NCBI GenBank assembly: GCA_013350335.1
Contig: CM023540.1
Location: 18,729,828 to 18,793,827, forward strand
Origin: Chimonanthus salicifolius
Lineage: Eukaryota > Streptophyta > Magnoliopsida > Laurales > Calycanthaceae
Reading direction: 5' to 3'
DNA: 64,000 nucleotides
In this document: positions 10,525 to 22,279 of the stretch, in pieces
Position numbering within the stretch: position 1 is the stretch's first letter
How the letters are laid out: the number at the start of each line of letters is the position of its first letter
Notes under the pieces: generated by a model
The model's input: the letters and a program-made list of their open reading frames with translations, nothing else
Told to the model about the DNA's origin: nothing
Database searches by the model: none
Translations under genes and position numbers: made by a program

Positions 10525-12490
10525 ATGGATTGTGAGGGACTTTTATCCACATTTGTTGAAAATGATGAGATTGTTGAGAATGATATTGTTGACAATGAGT
10601 TTGTTGAGAGGTATTTTTCAAGTCGTGATGATTTAGTGAAGCATGGTAAGGAGGTTTGCATTGCGCAAGGATTTGTAGCTACTATTAAGAGGTCATGCAA
10701 TAAAAGCAATGTAGTCATTTTTTGTTACGATAGAGGGATACAAATCGTAGTACGGTTAATTTGAAAGATGATGAGAGGAAGAAGAAATCATATTCTTGCC
10801 TTGTTAATTGTCCATTTGAAGTGAAAGGAAAACAAATTATTGATGGGTAATGGAAGTTGACTATAAAAGATGTGGAATACAATCATGATCTCACGAGCGT
10901 ATCAGTAAGTCATCCTAGTACAAGGTGTTTTTCAGATAAAGAGAAAAGAATGATCATTGAAATGCATAACAACAATGTACCACCCCGACAAATTATGACA
11001 ACCCTTCGCAACGAGAATCCAGAGATTGGAGTATCATCTACTGATTTATAAAATTTTTTGGCTTCGGTTCGAAAAGAGCAACTTAGAGGTCGTACTTCAA
11101 TTGAAGCATTTTTAGAATATCTTTAAGAAGGTGGTTACCAATATTTTCTCAACTATGACAGTGAAGGTCATTTGTCTCATCTTTTCTTTTCACATCCACT
11201 GTCAGTTGTACTTACGAAGAGCTATAATAATGTATTTCTCATGGATTGCACTTACAAAACCAACAGATATCATATGCCATTGCTTAATATCGTTGGTATC
11301 AGAAGTTTTAACAAAAATTTCTACTCATGATTTGCATTTATGAGGAATGAAAAATTTGAAGATTACGTATGGGCGTTACAGATGTTCAAGAAGGTATTAG
11401 GAGTCGATCATGATCGGTAAGTTTTTTTGGCCGATAGATATTTGGCGTTGAAGAATGTCATTGATTCAGAATTCCCTAATGCTGTCAATATCTTGTGTAT
11501 TTGGCATATAAATAAGAATATTTTTGCTCATTCTAAGCTTCTTTCAATAAAGTGGAAGAATGGAATGCATTTTTGACCCAATGAAATGACTTGGTCGAGT
11601 ATCCATCCGAATTTGCTTTTAATGAAGCATTTGAGTCATTCAAATAAGATTTTCGAGATTATTTGGACGTAGTAAATTATATAAGAAGGAAATAGATCTC
11701 ACATAAGAAGCAATTCGTCAAGGCATGGATCGGTTGAAGTTTACATTTTCAAAATGCATCAACTTTAAGGATTGAAGGTGCACATTCAGTGTTAAAACGA
11801 TAAATAGCTAACTCCATTAGCGATCTATATGTTGTCCGAAGGAAGATATCCCATGCCATTAAAAATCAGTTTCAAGACTTCAAGATTCAAATGGAGGATG
11901 AAAAAATCCGGTTTTCTCTTACTGTTTCAATTCCTTTCCTTGATGAAGTGAACGGCAAAGTATCACAATTTGCATTGTCTGAGGTTTACAAGCAATATGT
12001 TATGCTCATAAATAGGTCATTTTTATCCAATTTTACACATGAGTTTACAGCTTCCATGGGCTTACCTTGTACTCTCAGAATACAATGGATGAACAAGTTA
12101 CATTTGAATCAAATCCATCCACAATGGAGAATCGATTTGATTTCATTTGACGACTTGAACATTGAAATGAATCGACCTGGGGATGAATTAGATGTACAGT
12201 GGGAAGGCATTAAGAAAAAATATGGAAATATGTCTACATTTGATCAAGAGAAGCTCTGAGATCATATCTAAAATCTTGCCAGTGATGAGATGTATATCAG
12301 CCAACCTATTATGTAATACAGCAGAGGACGTCATCCAGGTTCAAAGAATTCAAAAGGTCAGACATCTATAAGACGAGATCCTTCTGCATTTGAGATTGTA
12401 GAAAATCAATTGAATGGAAGAAGATGTGAGTTATGAAAAAATATTGCTCATACGAAGAGAACTTGTCCGAATAGAAGTGCTGCATAGGCA
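10525..12490 (+). pseudogene. Decayed MULE transposase (mudrA/FAR1-like lineage)
   Basis: Transposase that would cut and join MULE ends. The N-terminal part has a YFSSRDDLVKHGKEV...GFVATIKRS region typical of plant MULE DNA-binding domains (10525-10764). The DDE core follows in pieces: HLFFSHPLSV...FLMDCTYKTNRYHMPLL near 11175-11290, holding the presumed first Asp, then LADRYLALKNVID...LCIWHINKN near 11428-11520, holding the second. A later piece begins RIEGAHSVLKR near 11770, and a zinc-knuckle-like remnant ending KRTCPN lies near 12425-12475. Several frameshifts and in-frame stops (for example near 10848, 11049, 11125 and 11419) break the gene. It lies between the TIRs of MULE 1 and is presumably that element's own transposase. 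Confidence 0.88.
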
Positions 12491-13099
12491 TCCTGCAGTG
12501 TAGATTTAAATGTTTTGCCTTAACCTCATGATTATTACCCTGAATCGGAAGCAACGAGTTTCTCTCAATTATCCCAAGTAAGTTTCTTTTACATAAGATA
12601 CATATTTACATTTTCATTCATATAGAATAAGGTGAAAAATACTAACACGTACTCCTTTTTCCACAGCTGACTCGTTCTTATGACTTATATGACGATTCGA
12701 CATATACCACTGGTGATCTTAGAGATCCTGGAGAATTCCAGCATTGGTAGAATCAGTAATGGGTGTTTATCATTTTTTCATGTATTCAATTGCAAGAATG
12801 TATTTCATTTGCAAAAAGTTGTATAAATTTTAATTTTGATGTAGTGAAACATGTATTTATTGACAGACCATTCAATGCTCCCATATTTACTGACAGACAA
12901 AAGGTCCCATGTTCATTCAGTTGTTTACAAATAAATAATTCACCATATTCATTCAAATAGAGGAAATAATTCATAAAAATAAACCATTCACTATGTTCAT
13001 TCGATATTGACAAAAGATGTTATAAAAAGAAAACATTTACCATATTCATTCAAAATTTACAACATTTACATATGAATATCAAAATATGAAAATTACAAA

Positions 13100-13905
13100 A
13101 ATTTCAAATACAACGGTTATTCGGAGGCAGGAGCTGGGGCAGATGTAAAAACGGGTGCAGATGTAGAAGCAGTTGCAGATGAAGGAAGTGCATCAACACA
13201 ATAGGAGTAGGATCCGATGCAGGAGGTGCTAGTGCAGTATCAGGAGGTGCTGGTTGAGATGAATGAGGTGCTGGTGCAGTATCAGAAGGTGCTGGTGCCG
13301 ATGAAGGAGGTGCTGGTGCAGATGAAGGAGGTGTTGGTGCAGTATCAAGAGACTTAGGTCGTTCAATGGACGACCCCCAGTCGCACTCTGCATGGGGTTA
13401 GTCGAACGCACCTGACGAGTGAGGCCTGTAGGACGAGGCTGAATGGGGCCAGTCGGACAAGGTTGAGTGGTGTCAGTCGGGCGAGCCTCAGTGGTGTCAG
13501 TGGACGAAGAGGCAATCCCCCACTATCGATTTATCATCGATTCACCTAAGAAACATCTTACAGTCCCGGATGAAGATTCGCGTCAAAGATGTGTTCGTAT
13601 TCCTTCATTTTGCATTAAAAGAACATAGTTTCTCATTACATCTATCACCTGATTCTCCAAATTATTCAGCCTTCTCATCGTCATTCCAACCAACTCACCA
13701 TTTTTCTTATCAATTTTGGCATTCATCCTCTCTTCCATCTCAACCAATTTATCGTCAATCATTCCTTAAAGCCTTCCAATCAGTCTTCATTCTATTTCAG
13801 CCAATTTTTCATCAATCATTCCTTCAAGCCTACCCATAAGCCTTTCTTCAATCTCAACAAATTTCACATCAATTTTTTCATTCAGTTTTTCTATGCTGTC
13901 AAGAA
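13100..13905 (-). pseudogene. Frameshifted C-terminal part of the MULE 1 plant-transposon protein
   Basis: Directly beyond the 346-residue frame, another minus-strand frame continues a plausible C-terminus. It has a charged, helical stretch (IEKLNEKIDVKFVEIEERL and a degenerate repeat of it) near 13905-13740, then a low-complexity tail rich in Ala, Pro and Ser encoded by GGTGCTGGTGCAGATGAAGG-type repeats (13118-13340). The frame change appears to fall in the run of G near 13970. This supports an originally longer protein with a coiled coil and a repetitive tail. Stops near 13790 and elsewhere show decay. Confidence 0.6.
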
Positions 13906-14946
13906 TTAGCATAGTACTGACTCCTGTATCATGTGCCTCTGCCCTCCCAACTTTAGGTGCCTCTGCCCCCTAATTTCAGGCGCCTCTATCCCCTCAACTT
14001 CAGGTCTGTCACCCTCCTCCTCATGTGCCTCAACATCAATAGAAGCATGTTCTACTTTGGAAATCCAACGTGCATTGTCGAGTTTGAATCTCATCTTGCC
14101 CAAAGTAGACGCATCGAATATATCGGTTTTCTTCAAAGCTATTTTCTCTTCAAGGGGGAGGGTGATTCCTTTTTGTTGAAACAAGTAAGACAGAAATAAA
14201 CCATATGGAAGGCCACATTTTCTAATCTTACGACAAACAACCATGTGTTTTATGATGATGAAGGAGATATCAATTTGTTTGCCATTCAAAATGCACCATA
14301 TGAGGAAACTATCAAAATACGGCACCTGATTACTAAGTCCTTTTCTAAGTAAAATATTCCTCCTAATAATGTAATATACAATTCGGACTTCTAGGGTTAG
14401 CTCCATCAGTGCGGGCTTATCTCCTTTGGCACTATCACTCCCCCCATACATTTGAGTCATGGCCTCTGAGGGAACGAATCTAACAACATCGGTGGGCCAT
14501 GAATTTGATTTATACTTCGAAATAGTGGCACTAGGAAACTGAAACATTCTGTCCAATGCCGAAGTTAAAATCTCAATTTCTGTCCCCCTAACTTTGGATT
14601 TTATGGAATGTCTCTCCCGATCTTTCGACATGTTTGCATAAAATTCCTTCACCAATTTTGGATAAAAATCATCTCTTATTCCAAAAAATTCTCCCCATCC
14701 AAGTCTTTCAATATATTCATGGATTCTTAATTCAAATGTTGGAAAAAAGCTAAGGTCAATGATTTTACCATAAATCATCGGCCGAGAGTACAAATCCTCT
14801 CGATACAATGTGGCCGCTTCCAAAGAGTTGAAGTGGTTGGGGTCGAATGTCTCCATCTCCATAGGTGTCTCCGTTAATCTCGGTCTCTTCCCTCTCGATG
14901 AAGCCGACACATTAGTCTTTCTCCCTCTCGATGTAGACCCTTCCAT
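13906..14946 (-). CDS. Putative plant transposon protein (PTP-like domain), probably decayed at the 3' end
   Basis: The open frame encodes 346 residues from an ATG at 14946. Residues about 1-30 are basic and Ser-rich. From about 34 (FDPNHFNSLEAATLYRED) to about 250 it resembles the domain annotated as putative plant transposon protein, including GWGEFFGIRDDFYPKLVKEF and a hydrophobic stretch with WCILNGKQIDISFI. The biochemical role of this domain is unknown to me. The last 25 or so residues look out of frame compared with the following coding-like sequence, so a frameshift near 13970 has probably replaced the true C-terminus. It is divergent to the transposase, inside MULE 1. A homologous fragment occurs in MULE 2. 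Confidence 0.75.
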   Translation of the reverse strand: MEGSTSRGRKTNVSASSRGKRPRLTETPMEMETFDPNHFNSLEAATLYREDLYSRPMIYGKIIDLSFFPTFELRIHEYIERLGWGEFFGIRDDFYPKLVKEFYANMSKDRERHSIKSKVRGTEIEILTSALDRMFQFPSATISKYKSNSWPTDVVRFVPSEAMTQMYGGSDSAKGDKPALMELTLEVRIVYYIIRRNILLRKGLSNQVPYFDSFLIWCILNGKQIDISFIIIKHMVVCRKIRKCGLPYGLFLSYLFQQKGITLPLEEKIALKKTDIFDASTLGKMRFKLDNARWISKVEHASIDVEAHEEEGDRPEVEGIEAPEIRGQRHLKLGGQRHMIQESVLC

Positions 14947-15204
14947 GTAGAAGGAGGGCGGTAAAGGAGAATCGATTGGAGAAGAAGAAATCGGAGAAAA
15001 TGAAGAGAAAGGGTTTTCGGAGAGGGCAAAATAGATCGGTTGGAAGAGGGGAGAGGGAAGATCGATCGATTTGGAGAATCATGCGGTCGATTTGGTGAAG
15101 AAGAAAGGGTCGATCGATCAATTGGAGAAGAAGAAGAGAAAGGGTCTTCGGTTTCGAGAGTTTCAATCGCAGGCAAATGGCGAAAAGATCGATCGGCTTT
15201 TACA

Positions 15205-15782
15205 TATAAGTTTGCGATCGATCATATAGAATTGTGCGATCGATCTTGCCCTAAACAAACAATCGATCGATCGATCATATAGAATCGTGCGATCGATCTT
15301 GAGATGAGAGGTCGACTGTCAAACTGTTGACCTCTCGATCAAAATCGATCGCACGATCCTCTGTGATCATGCGATCGATCTTTGAATGGGTTACAATCGA
15401 TTGATTGATCACTGAGATCGTGCGATTGATCTTTCAATGGGTTACAATCGATCGATTAATCACTCGGATCGTGCGATCAATCTTGAGAGGAGAGGTCAGC
15501 TTTCAAAATGTCGATCTCTCAGTAAAAATCGATCGCACGATCCCATGGGATCGTGCGATAGATTAAATCTCGTGTTAGGATCAATCGGTCGATTTGAAAA
15601 TGAACTGTCTGATTGATTGATCGATCGATCGATCGTATACGCCTCAGATCAATTGATCGAAGCGAAAATGCGTTGCAGAATCGATCGGTCGATTTTGCAT
15701 GGAAGACATAATGGTAATTTCCATTCAAAATTTGAAATTCGTTGTCTGGTAACAGAATAGTGTGGTATTTAAATGCCGAGCC
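15205..15782 (-). repeat. Right TIR of MULE 1
   Basis: Inverted counterpart of 5985-6540, with the same order of GATCGATC-type palindromes and the same spacers (GGGTTACAATCGAT, GAGAGGTCGAC, GTATACGCCTCAGATC). It ends AAATGCCGAGCC, directly followed by the 9-bp TSD. Confidence 0.9.
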
Positions 15783-15791
15783 ATTAAAAAA

Positions 15792-17558
15792 ATGTTCGTC
15801 CAAGAAAGTTACTTGGCAAATGTATGGAAAAAAAAGTTAAAAAGAATAAAATGTAGTACGGTAAAGTAAATAAGAGAAGCTATTTTTATAGAAAATGTTT
15901 GTATTTAAAATAAATTTATACAAAAATATTTTGTCAAATTAACAGAATTTTTAAAGATAAAGACATTTAAATAATTAAATTTAAGAGTGCTTAAAAATAA
16001 TTTAATTTAAAAATGATCAATCGTGGACTAGAACCACATGGATTTATACCCAAACCTGGGTGCCAGAGTTTGCAATGACAATTTGTCATTTACCCCCATT
16101 CATAACCATTTGCGTGTGACCGAGCGTGGAGCACACATTGGACTAACACGAGTACGATTCATTTGACCGTTTGAACTTTGAATTATATTTCAAAATATCG
16201 TTTTAACTAATATATTGGCTGATATTCAAATATTGGCAATTCTAATATATCGGCTGATATTTGCACAATTTTTCTCTCTCCTTTGATATTTTAATTTTTT
16301 TAAAATTATAGAAATGCAAAAAAAGTTATGAAGTTTAAAAATGATAAAAAATTACAAAAAATTGTAGGAAAATAATAAAATTAGAACAACTAAAATGTTA
16401 TAATTATTCCTAAATTACAAGAGTGGTTGACCGGATAATCTCTTCTTTACACAACTAATATGTTAAACATATTTCCTAAATTAATGAGAACTAAAAAATT
16501 TGGGCTAAAATTTCTTAAATGGGATAAAAAAATGGTGATTCAAATCAATGATTATTTGGATTACCCATTTTGTAAAGTATTGATTGTACATTTGTACGGT
16601 TGAACTGTTTTGATGCCTTAATTTTTTAATTTGCCACTCGCCAGATTTTTTTTGCCGCTGTATTGATTATATGGATTGGCTATTTGTAAATTTTTTGCAT
16701 TCATTTACGGTAGACAAATACATTTATACCCTTTTAGAAGAGAGAGAGAGATGAGAAGTTTCACCCAATTCTCTCCTAAATGTTTGGTGACTGAGAGCAT
16801 TCATATCTACTCACAGTAATTCACTCGTCATTTTTGGGTAACTGAGAGCATTCATATCTAATACAGCTCAACCTAAGGAATTAATAGGAATATCGGGTTT
16901 TTTTTTAATTAAAATATCCAAATTTCATGCTAATATGAGTTTTTTTTAATCCCGATATTATAGATATCGACCCATATCTAATCTCTACCGTCGATATATA
17001 TCGTCATATCGGCCCTTTAAATATCGATATTATTAACTATGATGAGTAGGTTCCTTTAGCTGTTCTAGTAAGAGATGTTTTTATGAAATACATTTTTTAA
17101 TATATTTTCATTTTTTCTTTTGTCATTTGTCAAAACAAGGAGATAATTAAATAGATTTTTTATCTTAATCAGTTCAAATAAATACTAACATGATGTTTTG
17201 AATATACACCAAAAATCTCTTCTAATAATATTATCTTCTTCAAGAAATGAAAGAAAGAATGCTGATTGGAGCCATATCAATATTTTATTAAATAAAATAT
17301 AACTTTATAATAGAGCCATGTCAAGATTCATTTTATATTCCATTATTTCCAATTTTCCTACCAAAGTAGAGACAGATGTACAAATATTGGCCATATGGTT
17401 TTTAAAGGCCGATATATATTGGTCTATATGATATATATCGGCTATACATTATAAATATCGGTCGATATGGCTAATATGTATCAGTTAAAAAATCAGTTGA
17501 TATTCCACTATTTTATTTTATTTTAAAAAAAGGAAAAAATAATAAAAATGTTTTACGT
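15792..17558. other. Intergenic AT-rich DNA with degenerate ATATCGGC(C/T)GATAT words
   Basis: No gene is visible. Short degenerate copies of the ATATCGGCCGATAT palindrome cluster at about 16195-16265, 16920-17040 and 17385-17510. They are probably remnants of the hAT-like MITE family seen intact at 63203-63478, but I could not find paired ends or TSDs here. A short (AG)n run lies near 16740, and a 37-bp phrase (GGTGACTGAGAGCATTCATATCTA type) is repeated near 16785 and 16838. Confidence 0.5.
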
Positions 17559-17566
17559 TTAAAAAA

Positions 17567-18090
17567 GGCTCTCCGTTTACACACCCAATTTTTCTGCCTC
17601 TACACACCCCCGTTTCCGGGTGCGGGTGGCTATTTACCATTTTGCCTCCGCATTTCCATTTGTTCGAACAAATTCGCAGTTCATTTCTCCATTCATTCGA
17701 ACAAATGGACGCATACCCTCTCTATTTTCATTCGTTCGAATGAATTCCCAGTTCATTTCGGATTTGTTCGAATGAATACATGCATCCTACCAAGATTTTG
17801 ACTCATTCGAACGAATGCTCATGTGTAAAATCCATTCATTCGAACGAATTCCCCAGTGTAAATTCCATTCATTCGAATGAATGGGCAGAAGTTGTTCATT
17901 CATTCGAATGAATCCATCCATTCATTCGAAAGAATGAATTAGAGGGGACTGGAAAATGGCAGTCCTTCGATTGAATGTCATTCGTCCGAATGAATCAATC
18001 CATTCATTCAAACGAATGACATATAGACGTGCATTCACTCGAATGAATGGCTCAATTCATTCGAACGAATGTATCAGAGAAGACTGGAAA
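17567..18090 (+). repeat. Left TIR of MULE 2
   Basis: Inverted counterpart of about 22280-22838. A terminal unique part with ACACACCC and CGGGTGCGGGTGGC is followed by about twelve ATTCGAAT-type palindromes at 30-60-bp spacing and the phrase ACTGGAAAATG(G)CAGTCC. Related phrases also lie around 18830-18900, suggesting internal duplication of TIR modules. Confidence 0.88.
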
Positions 18091-18092
18091 AT

Positions 18093-18404
18093 CATACATT
18101 TTTCCATTTTTTCTACATTCGCATAAAATTCTTTCACTAAACTAGGGTACATATCACATTTCAATGCCAAAAATGAACCCCAACCCATTTCTTCAAAATA
18201 AGATTCGATTTTCAAACCAAATTGTGTGAAATATGAAAGGTTGACGATTTTACCAAAAATATATGATCGTGCGTAAAAATCGTCTCGGTAGAGGGTCGCG
18301 GCTTCAGCAGATATGAAATGCGTCGGGTCGAATGCCGTGTCATTCTTTTGTTTCTTCCCTCCCCTTGTTGTGCTTGCTTTCCTTTTCGAACTTGAAGATG
18401 CTAT
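18093..18404 (-). pseudogene. N-terminal fragment of a plant transposon protein in MULE 2
   Basis: About 104 codons stay open on the minus strand and align with residues 15-115 of the protein at 13906-14946. Shared landmarks are FDPTHF, EAATLYRDDFYAR, GKIVNLSYF, GWGSF and YPSLVKEFYANV. The Ser/Lys-rich beginning is also shared in character. The codon at the expected start is ATA (18402-18404), so initiation is probably lost. The fragment stops where the left TIR begins near 18090, so the rest of the gene was deleted. Its presence in an element with different TIRs suggests this protein belongs to a broad MULE cargo repertoire. Confidence 0.8.
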
Positions 18405-18424
18405 TTACACGGTGTATTTTTGGA

Positions 18425-18720
18425 AAGAAAGGAAGAAAGAGGGAGAGGGAAAAATTAAAATGGAAAGGGTGTAGGGTGATTGGTTCGAATGAATGGGTGT
18501 GATTGGTTCGAATGAATGGGGGATTTCCGAGGGAGAGGGAGAGGGAGAGGGAGAGGAAGAGGAAGAGGAAGAGGGAGCTATTCGTTTAGGGTTTCGAAGA
18601 AAGGGGAGCCGGATGCGGAGTCGTAGCCGGAGCCTGAGCCCGAGAGGGAGAGGGAGAGGAAGAGGAAGAGGGAGCGAAAGCTTCGGTTTAGGGTTTCGAA
18701 GAAAGGGGAGGAGAGGTTAG
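18425..18720 (+). repeat. GA-rich low-complexity region
   Basis: Runs of GGGAGAGGGAGAGG and GAAGAGGAAGAGG at about 18527-18575 and 18640-18675 are separated by a duplicated phrase GTTTAGGGTTTCGAAGAAAG. The apparent open frame across it (Glu/Gly/Arg repeats) is a consequence of the repeat and I do not call it a gene. Upstream of the transposon-protein fragment, it may be the former promoter or leader region. Confidence 0.7.
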
Positions 18721-18944
18721 TGTTTAAATTCGATCGATTGATTCGATCGAATGAATGGTCGCGATTTATATATATAAATTGTCATTCGTTTGAATGAATG
18801 GGTTGATTCATTCGAATGAATGACAACTTATATGTGCATTCATTCGAACGAATTCCATTCGAGAGAAGAACTGTCATTTTCCAGTCCTCTCTGATACATT
18901 TGTTCGAATGAATCAGTCAATTCATTCGAATGAATGACACCTTA

Positions 18945-21900
18945 TGTAATACCCTACCCTAGATTAGGCATAGTTTAGCTTAAATAATTCTTGTTTAACC
19001 GGTTAATCTCAGAGATTACGGTTAGGGCTTCGAGGGAAGCCCAGGTGTGGCCCAATCCGAGCTCGTCCAGCTGGAGGGACATTTTGGTAATTTACCGCTT
19101 ACTGTGTTTATTTTATAAATTAGGTTGTTATGTGAATATTATTGGTTGATAATGTTCTCCTTAATAAAGGATTTGTACTTCTGAGAATTTATTTTCAGAA
19201 AAAGGTATTTTAAATCCTCCCGTCAAAACCCCGAAATGGAGTATTAATTATTTTAAAGGGTTTTGGAAATGAAATAAATTTTGAAACTAATATTTTGTAG
19301 TAGACCATTTTAAGTATGGCCTCGTTATTCCCTTTCACCCCAAAATGAGGTCTCTAAAATGTTTTATTTAACATTTGTTTAATTAAGTAAATAAGGTTAA
19401 ATTATGGTTTTTATTTAAATCAATGGTTTTTAGTGAGAGTTAAATTCCAAGATTTTTATGGTGATTAAGGTTTTCAAAACCCAACCTATCTGTAAGGTTG
19501 GATTAAGTTTTTGATTTTTAAAATCAATCTTTTAGTTTAAAATCGGGTTTTATCTAATTGAGGGACTAATCTGCAAAACCAAAACTATTGGAGGGCTGAT
19601 CTGCAACCAGACCAAACAGTGTCGTTGCTGTTTGGAACGTCAGCTGTCGCTGCATGCAGTGGCCAACCGGCCCCAATTTCTGTCCATTTTCCTATATATT
19701 GAACCCTCTTCAGCTGTTCTAAACTCCCAGCAAATCTTCTTCTCTCTCTGTCTCCCGGCCCTCTGTGAAAAACCAACCAAATGAGCCCTGTTTGCCTCTG
19801 TCTTCCCAGTTTCCAGTCACCCGTACCTTAGAGGAAAATTTTTAAGACCGGTTTTCTCAGCCCAGGAACCCAAGTGAAGGTATCCAATGCATTCCCCTTT
19901 CAATTTCAGTCAGCTTTGAATCCAGAAAACCCGATTTTGGCTCTGTTTTGAGTATTTAAAACAATTTGAAAGTCTAAGGAAAAACCATGGGTTTCATGGA
20001 TCCGTGAGGATTTACTGTTAAAATCTGTTGGCGCAGTGAGCTTCCAAGCTCCAAACCATTCCCTATGGAAAGAGGACTCCCAGAGGAGTCCATTAAACCG
20101 GCTAGATGTGTAAACCGAGTCCGGGAAACCCTCTGTTTTCGGATTCGTATTTCACTCTCTGTCTACCGTCACTGTCTGCTGGTGCAACAGTGAGGAAGAC
20201 GACTCTCGGACGGTCCGAGAGTTAATCTTCGGACGGTCCGAACCTTCGGACGGTCCGAGAGCTAACCCTCGGACGTTCCAAGCTTCACCCGAAGCCCAGT
20301 TACGCCCGAAGCAAGCTAAACCCCTTCGAACGAACCAAGATGAGCTCTGAAGGACGGAACCTACTCGGTCGTTCCGAACCTAGACTTCGGATGTTCCGAG
20401 GACCCAGACCCACCGAGACTTGTTTTCGGATTTCTTTTAGGTTCGGATGGACTTCGGATGATCCGAGACCCGATCTTCGGACGATCCGAAGTCAAACTCA
20501 TCTTCCGAGGTTAGTGACTAGATCAGGTGTGGTTCGGATGATCCGAAGCCACTGTACCTGGTTCCGAGGCATGTTCCGAGGGACCTAGTTTTTAAATGTT
20601 AAAATATTGTTTGATTGTCACTTGTTTGATTAATGATGTGTTATGTTGATTAATACCCCTTGTTAATTAAAAGTGTACTAACTCTTTCCTCTTATTACTA
20701 TAGTGTAAATACTATTTTATTCACTTCTAGGCCGACCCTATTATTCGGGCACTGAGTGATCTCACTTCCAAGCCGAAGCTATATAGTCGGGCACTGAGTG
20801 ACCTAGAAGCCTAACTCAAAATGTCAGATTTGGTCCTATCCAGAAGACAACAGAGAAGTGACCCGAGGATCTAGACCTAACTCAATAAGTCAATCTGTTC
20901 AATGCCCAGAAGACAATATGAGTTTTGGCCTGAGCCTCTTTTTATTATATTATTATCTTATGGATGATTATAACTTAAAAATGAATAGAGACCAAGTAGG
21001 AGACTCAATTCCATGTACTTTGGATATTTCTGGGAAAAACGTATGATTTCCAAAATACTATGTGTGTGTACGTATTTCGTTATGTATATTGATTGTGCAC
21101 TTATCTGTTTGTTTGAACAGAGACCGCGTAACCACACAATCACAGTGAGGGAACTTAACTCTGTAGAATATGTAAACAGGTTTTATTATGAAATGAGTCT
21201 TGGGTAATGGGTGGTTTCAGATTTGATGGACCCACTCATGTGCCTAGACATGATGCACTATGGTAAGAGTGCTGATAATGATTGTGAATATTATGATATT
21301 GATCATATGAATATGTAAGACTGCTTCCACGTACCTGGGCTATTGAACCAATATCGGCCATATGGGAGATGATTTATGTCTACTGGACTATGGGTGGACC
21401 ATGAGTGTCGTCAGTTGCTGACTTGAGGATGTCAGTATCGGCTAAGTTAGAGCCGGAGATGTACTTGTAAGGATGTATTTTGACCGTGTTGGGACTTAAT
21501 ACAGGTCTCAGTGTAGTCGGCAGGCGTTACATTGGATGATAACAGTAATTGACGAAAGATGGAAATGATGATGATGCTTTACATGATATTATACTTATTT
21601 GTTATCAAGCATGTGATATTATTGAACTGTTGCTAACCTGTTATTTTACTTAAACTGCATTGTTATATTTCCTTCACTGGGATAGTTAGCTCACCCCACT
21701 CACCTTTCAGGAGATGAAACCGATGAGGAGAACCCTCTTTTTCAAGCTTAGGGTGGATAAGCTGCGGCGGTGCTTCGGGATTCTCCCTGAGGGGAATACC
21801 CTTATCTTTACTTGTTGGTTCTTGGAACCATTTGCTTTTATTAAGTACCGGGTGTGGTACTTAATTTGTTTAAATGTGATGTATTAAACTGTGATGCCTC

Positions 21901-22165
21901 TGTAGTGGCTTTGAAACGATGTTTTATAATAATCAATGGTTGGATTCCTTATGATCATGTTATGTGTTGATATTGTTATTTATATCTAATTTGTGGGGTA
22001 GACTTATGGTATATGTTTGAGTCCACATGTTGGGATCATGTATGACCTTTGGGCCCAACTGTTGATCAGGCCCAGTAAGAATGCTTGAAAGTTGGTTTAG
22101 CTTATATTTCAAAAAAAAAAAAATCAGTCGCGTTCTGGGCCCACCCTTCGGTTCGGGGCGTGACA
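18945..22165. mobile_element. Solo-LTR-like insertion of 3.2 kb nested in MULE 2
   Basis: It starts TGTAATACCCT and ends GGGGCGTGACA, flanked by an exact 5-bp TSD CCTTA (18940-18944 and 22166-22170). Removing it restores a continuous stretch of ATTCGAAT-rich MULE sequence. There are no reading frames of note and no internal terminal repeats. End sequences, size and a CTCACC...CAG motif about 440 bp before the end resemble the block at 6681-10268, so the two are probably solo LTRs from related long-LTR retrotransposons. Confidence 0.75.
20190..20580. repeat. Cluster of TTCGGACGGTCCGAA-type palindromes
   Basis: At least eight near-palindromes of the form TCGGACGGTCCGA or TCGGATGATCCGA occur between 20197 and 20570, with spacers of 5-60 bp. 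They lie inside the 3.2-kb solo-LTR-like insertion. The motif differs from those of the MULE TIRs but has the same CG-containing dyad design. Confidence 0.8.
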
Positions 22166-22279
22166 CCTTATATGTCATTCGTTCGAATGAATCAACCCAT
22201 TCATTCGAATGAATGGCATATAGACGTGCATTCATTCATTCATTCGAATGAATGACTCAATTCATTTGAACGAATGACA

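Larger units (their letters stand above)
5985..15782. mobile_element. MULE 1: 9.8-kb Mutator-like transposon with long TIRs and exact 9-bp TSD
   Basis: The element starts GGCTCGGCATTTA and ends with its inverted form. It is flanked by identical 9-bp direct repeats, ATTAAAAAA, at 5976-5984 and 15783-15791. The TIRs are about 0.55-0.6 kb each. Inside, left to right, are a 3.6-kb solo-LTR-like insertion (6681-10268), a decayed MULE transposase on the plus strand (about 10525-12490), and a plant-transposon-protein gene on the minus strand (13906-14946 with a 3' continuation). Long TIRs, 9-bp TSD and a MULE-type transposase agree on the classification. Frameshifts and stops in the transposase mean it is no longer autonomous. 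Confidence 0.93.

Noticed and set aside
13229..13411. Histidine/Leu/Gln-rich frame (HQHLL repeats)
   Set aside because: One of several frames through GGTGCTGGTGCAGATGAAGG-type repeats; the Ala/Pro/Ser frame fits better as the tail of the transposon protein.
18493..18720. 75-residue Glu/Gly/Arg-rich frame
   Set aside because: Produced by GGGAGA and GAAGAG low-complexity repeats; no domain.
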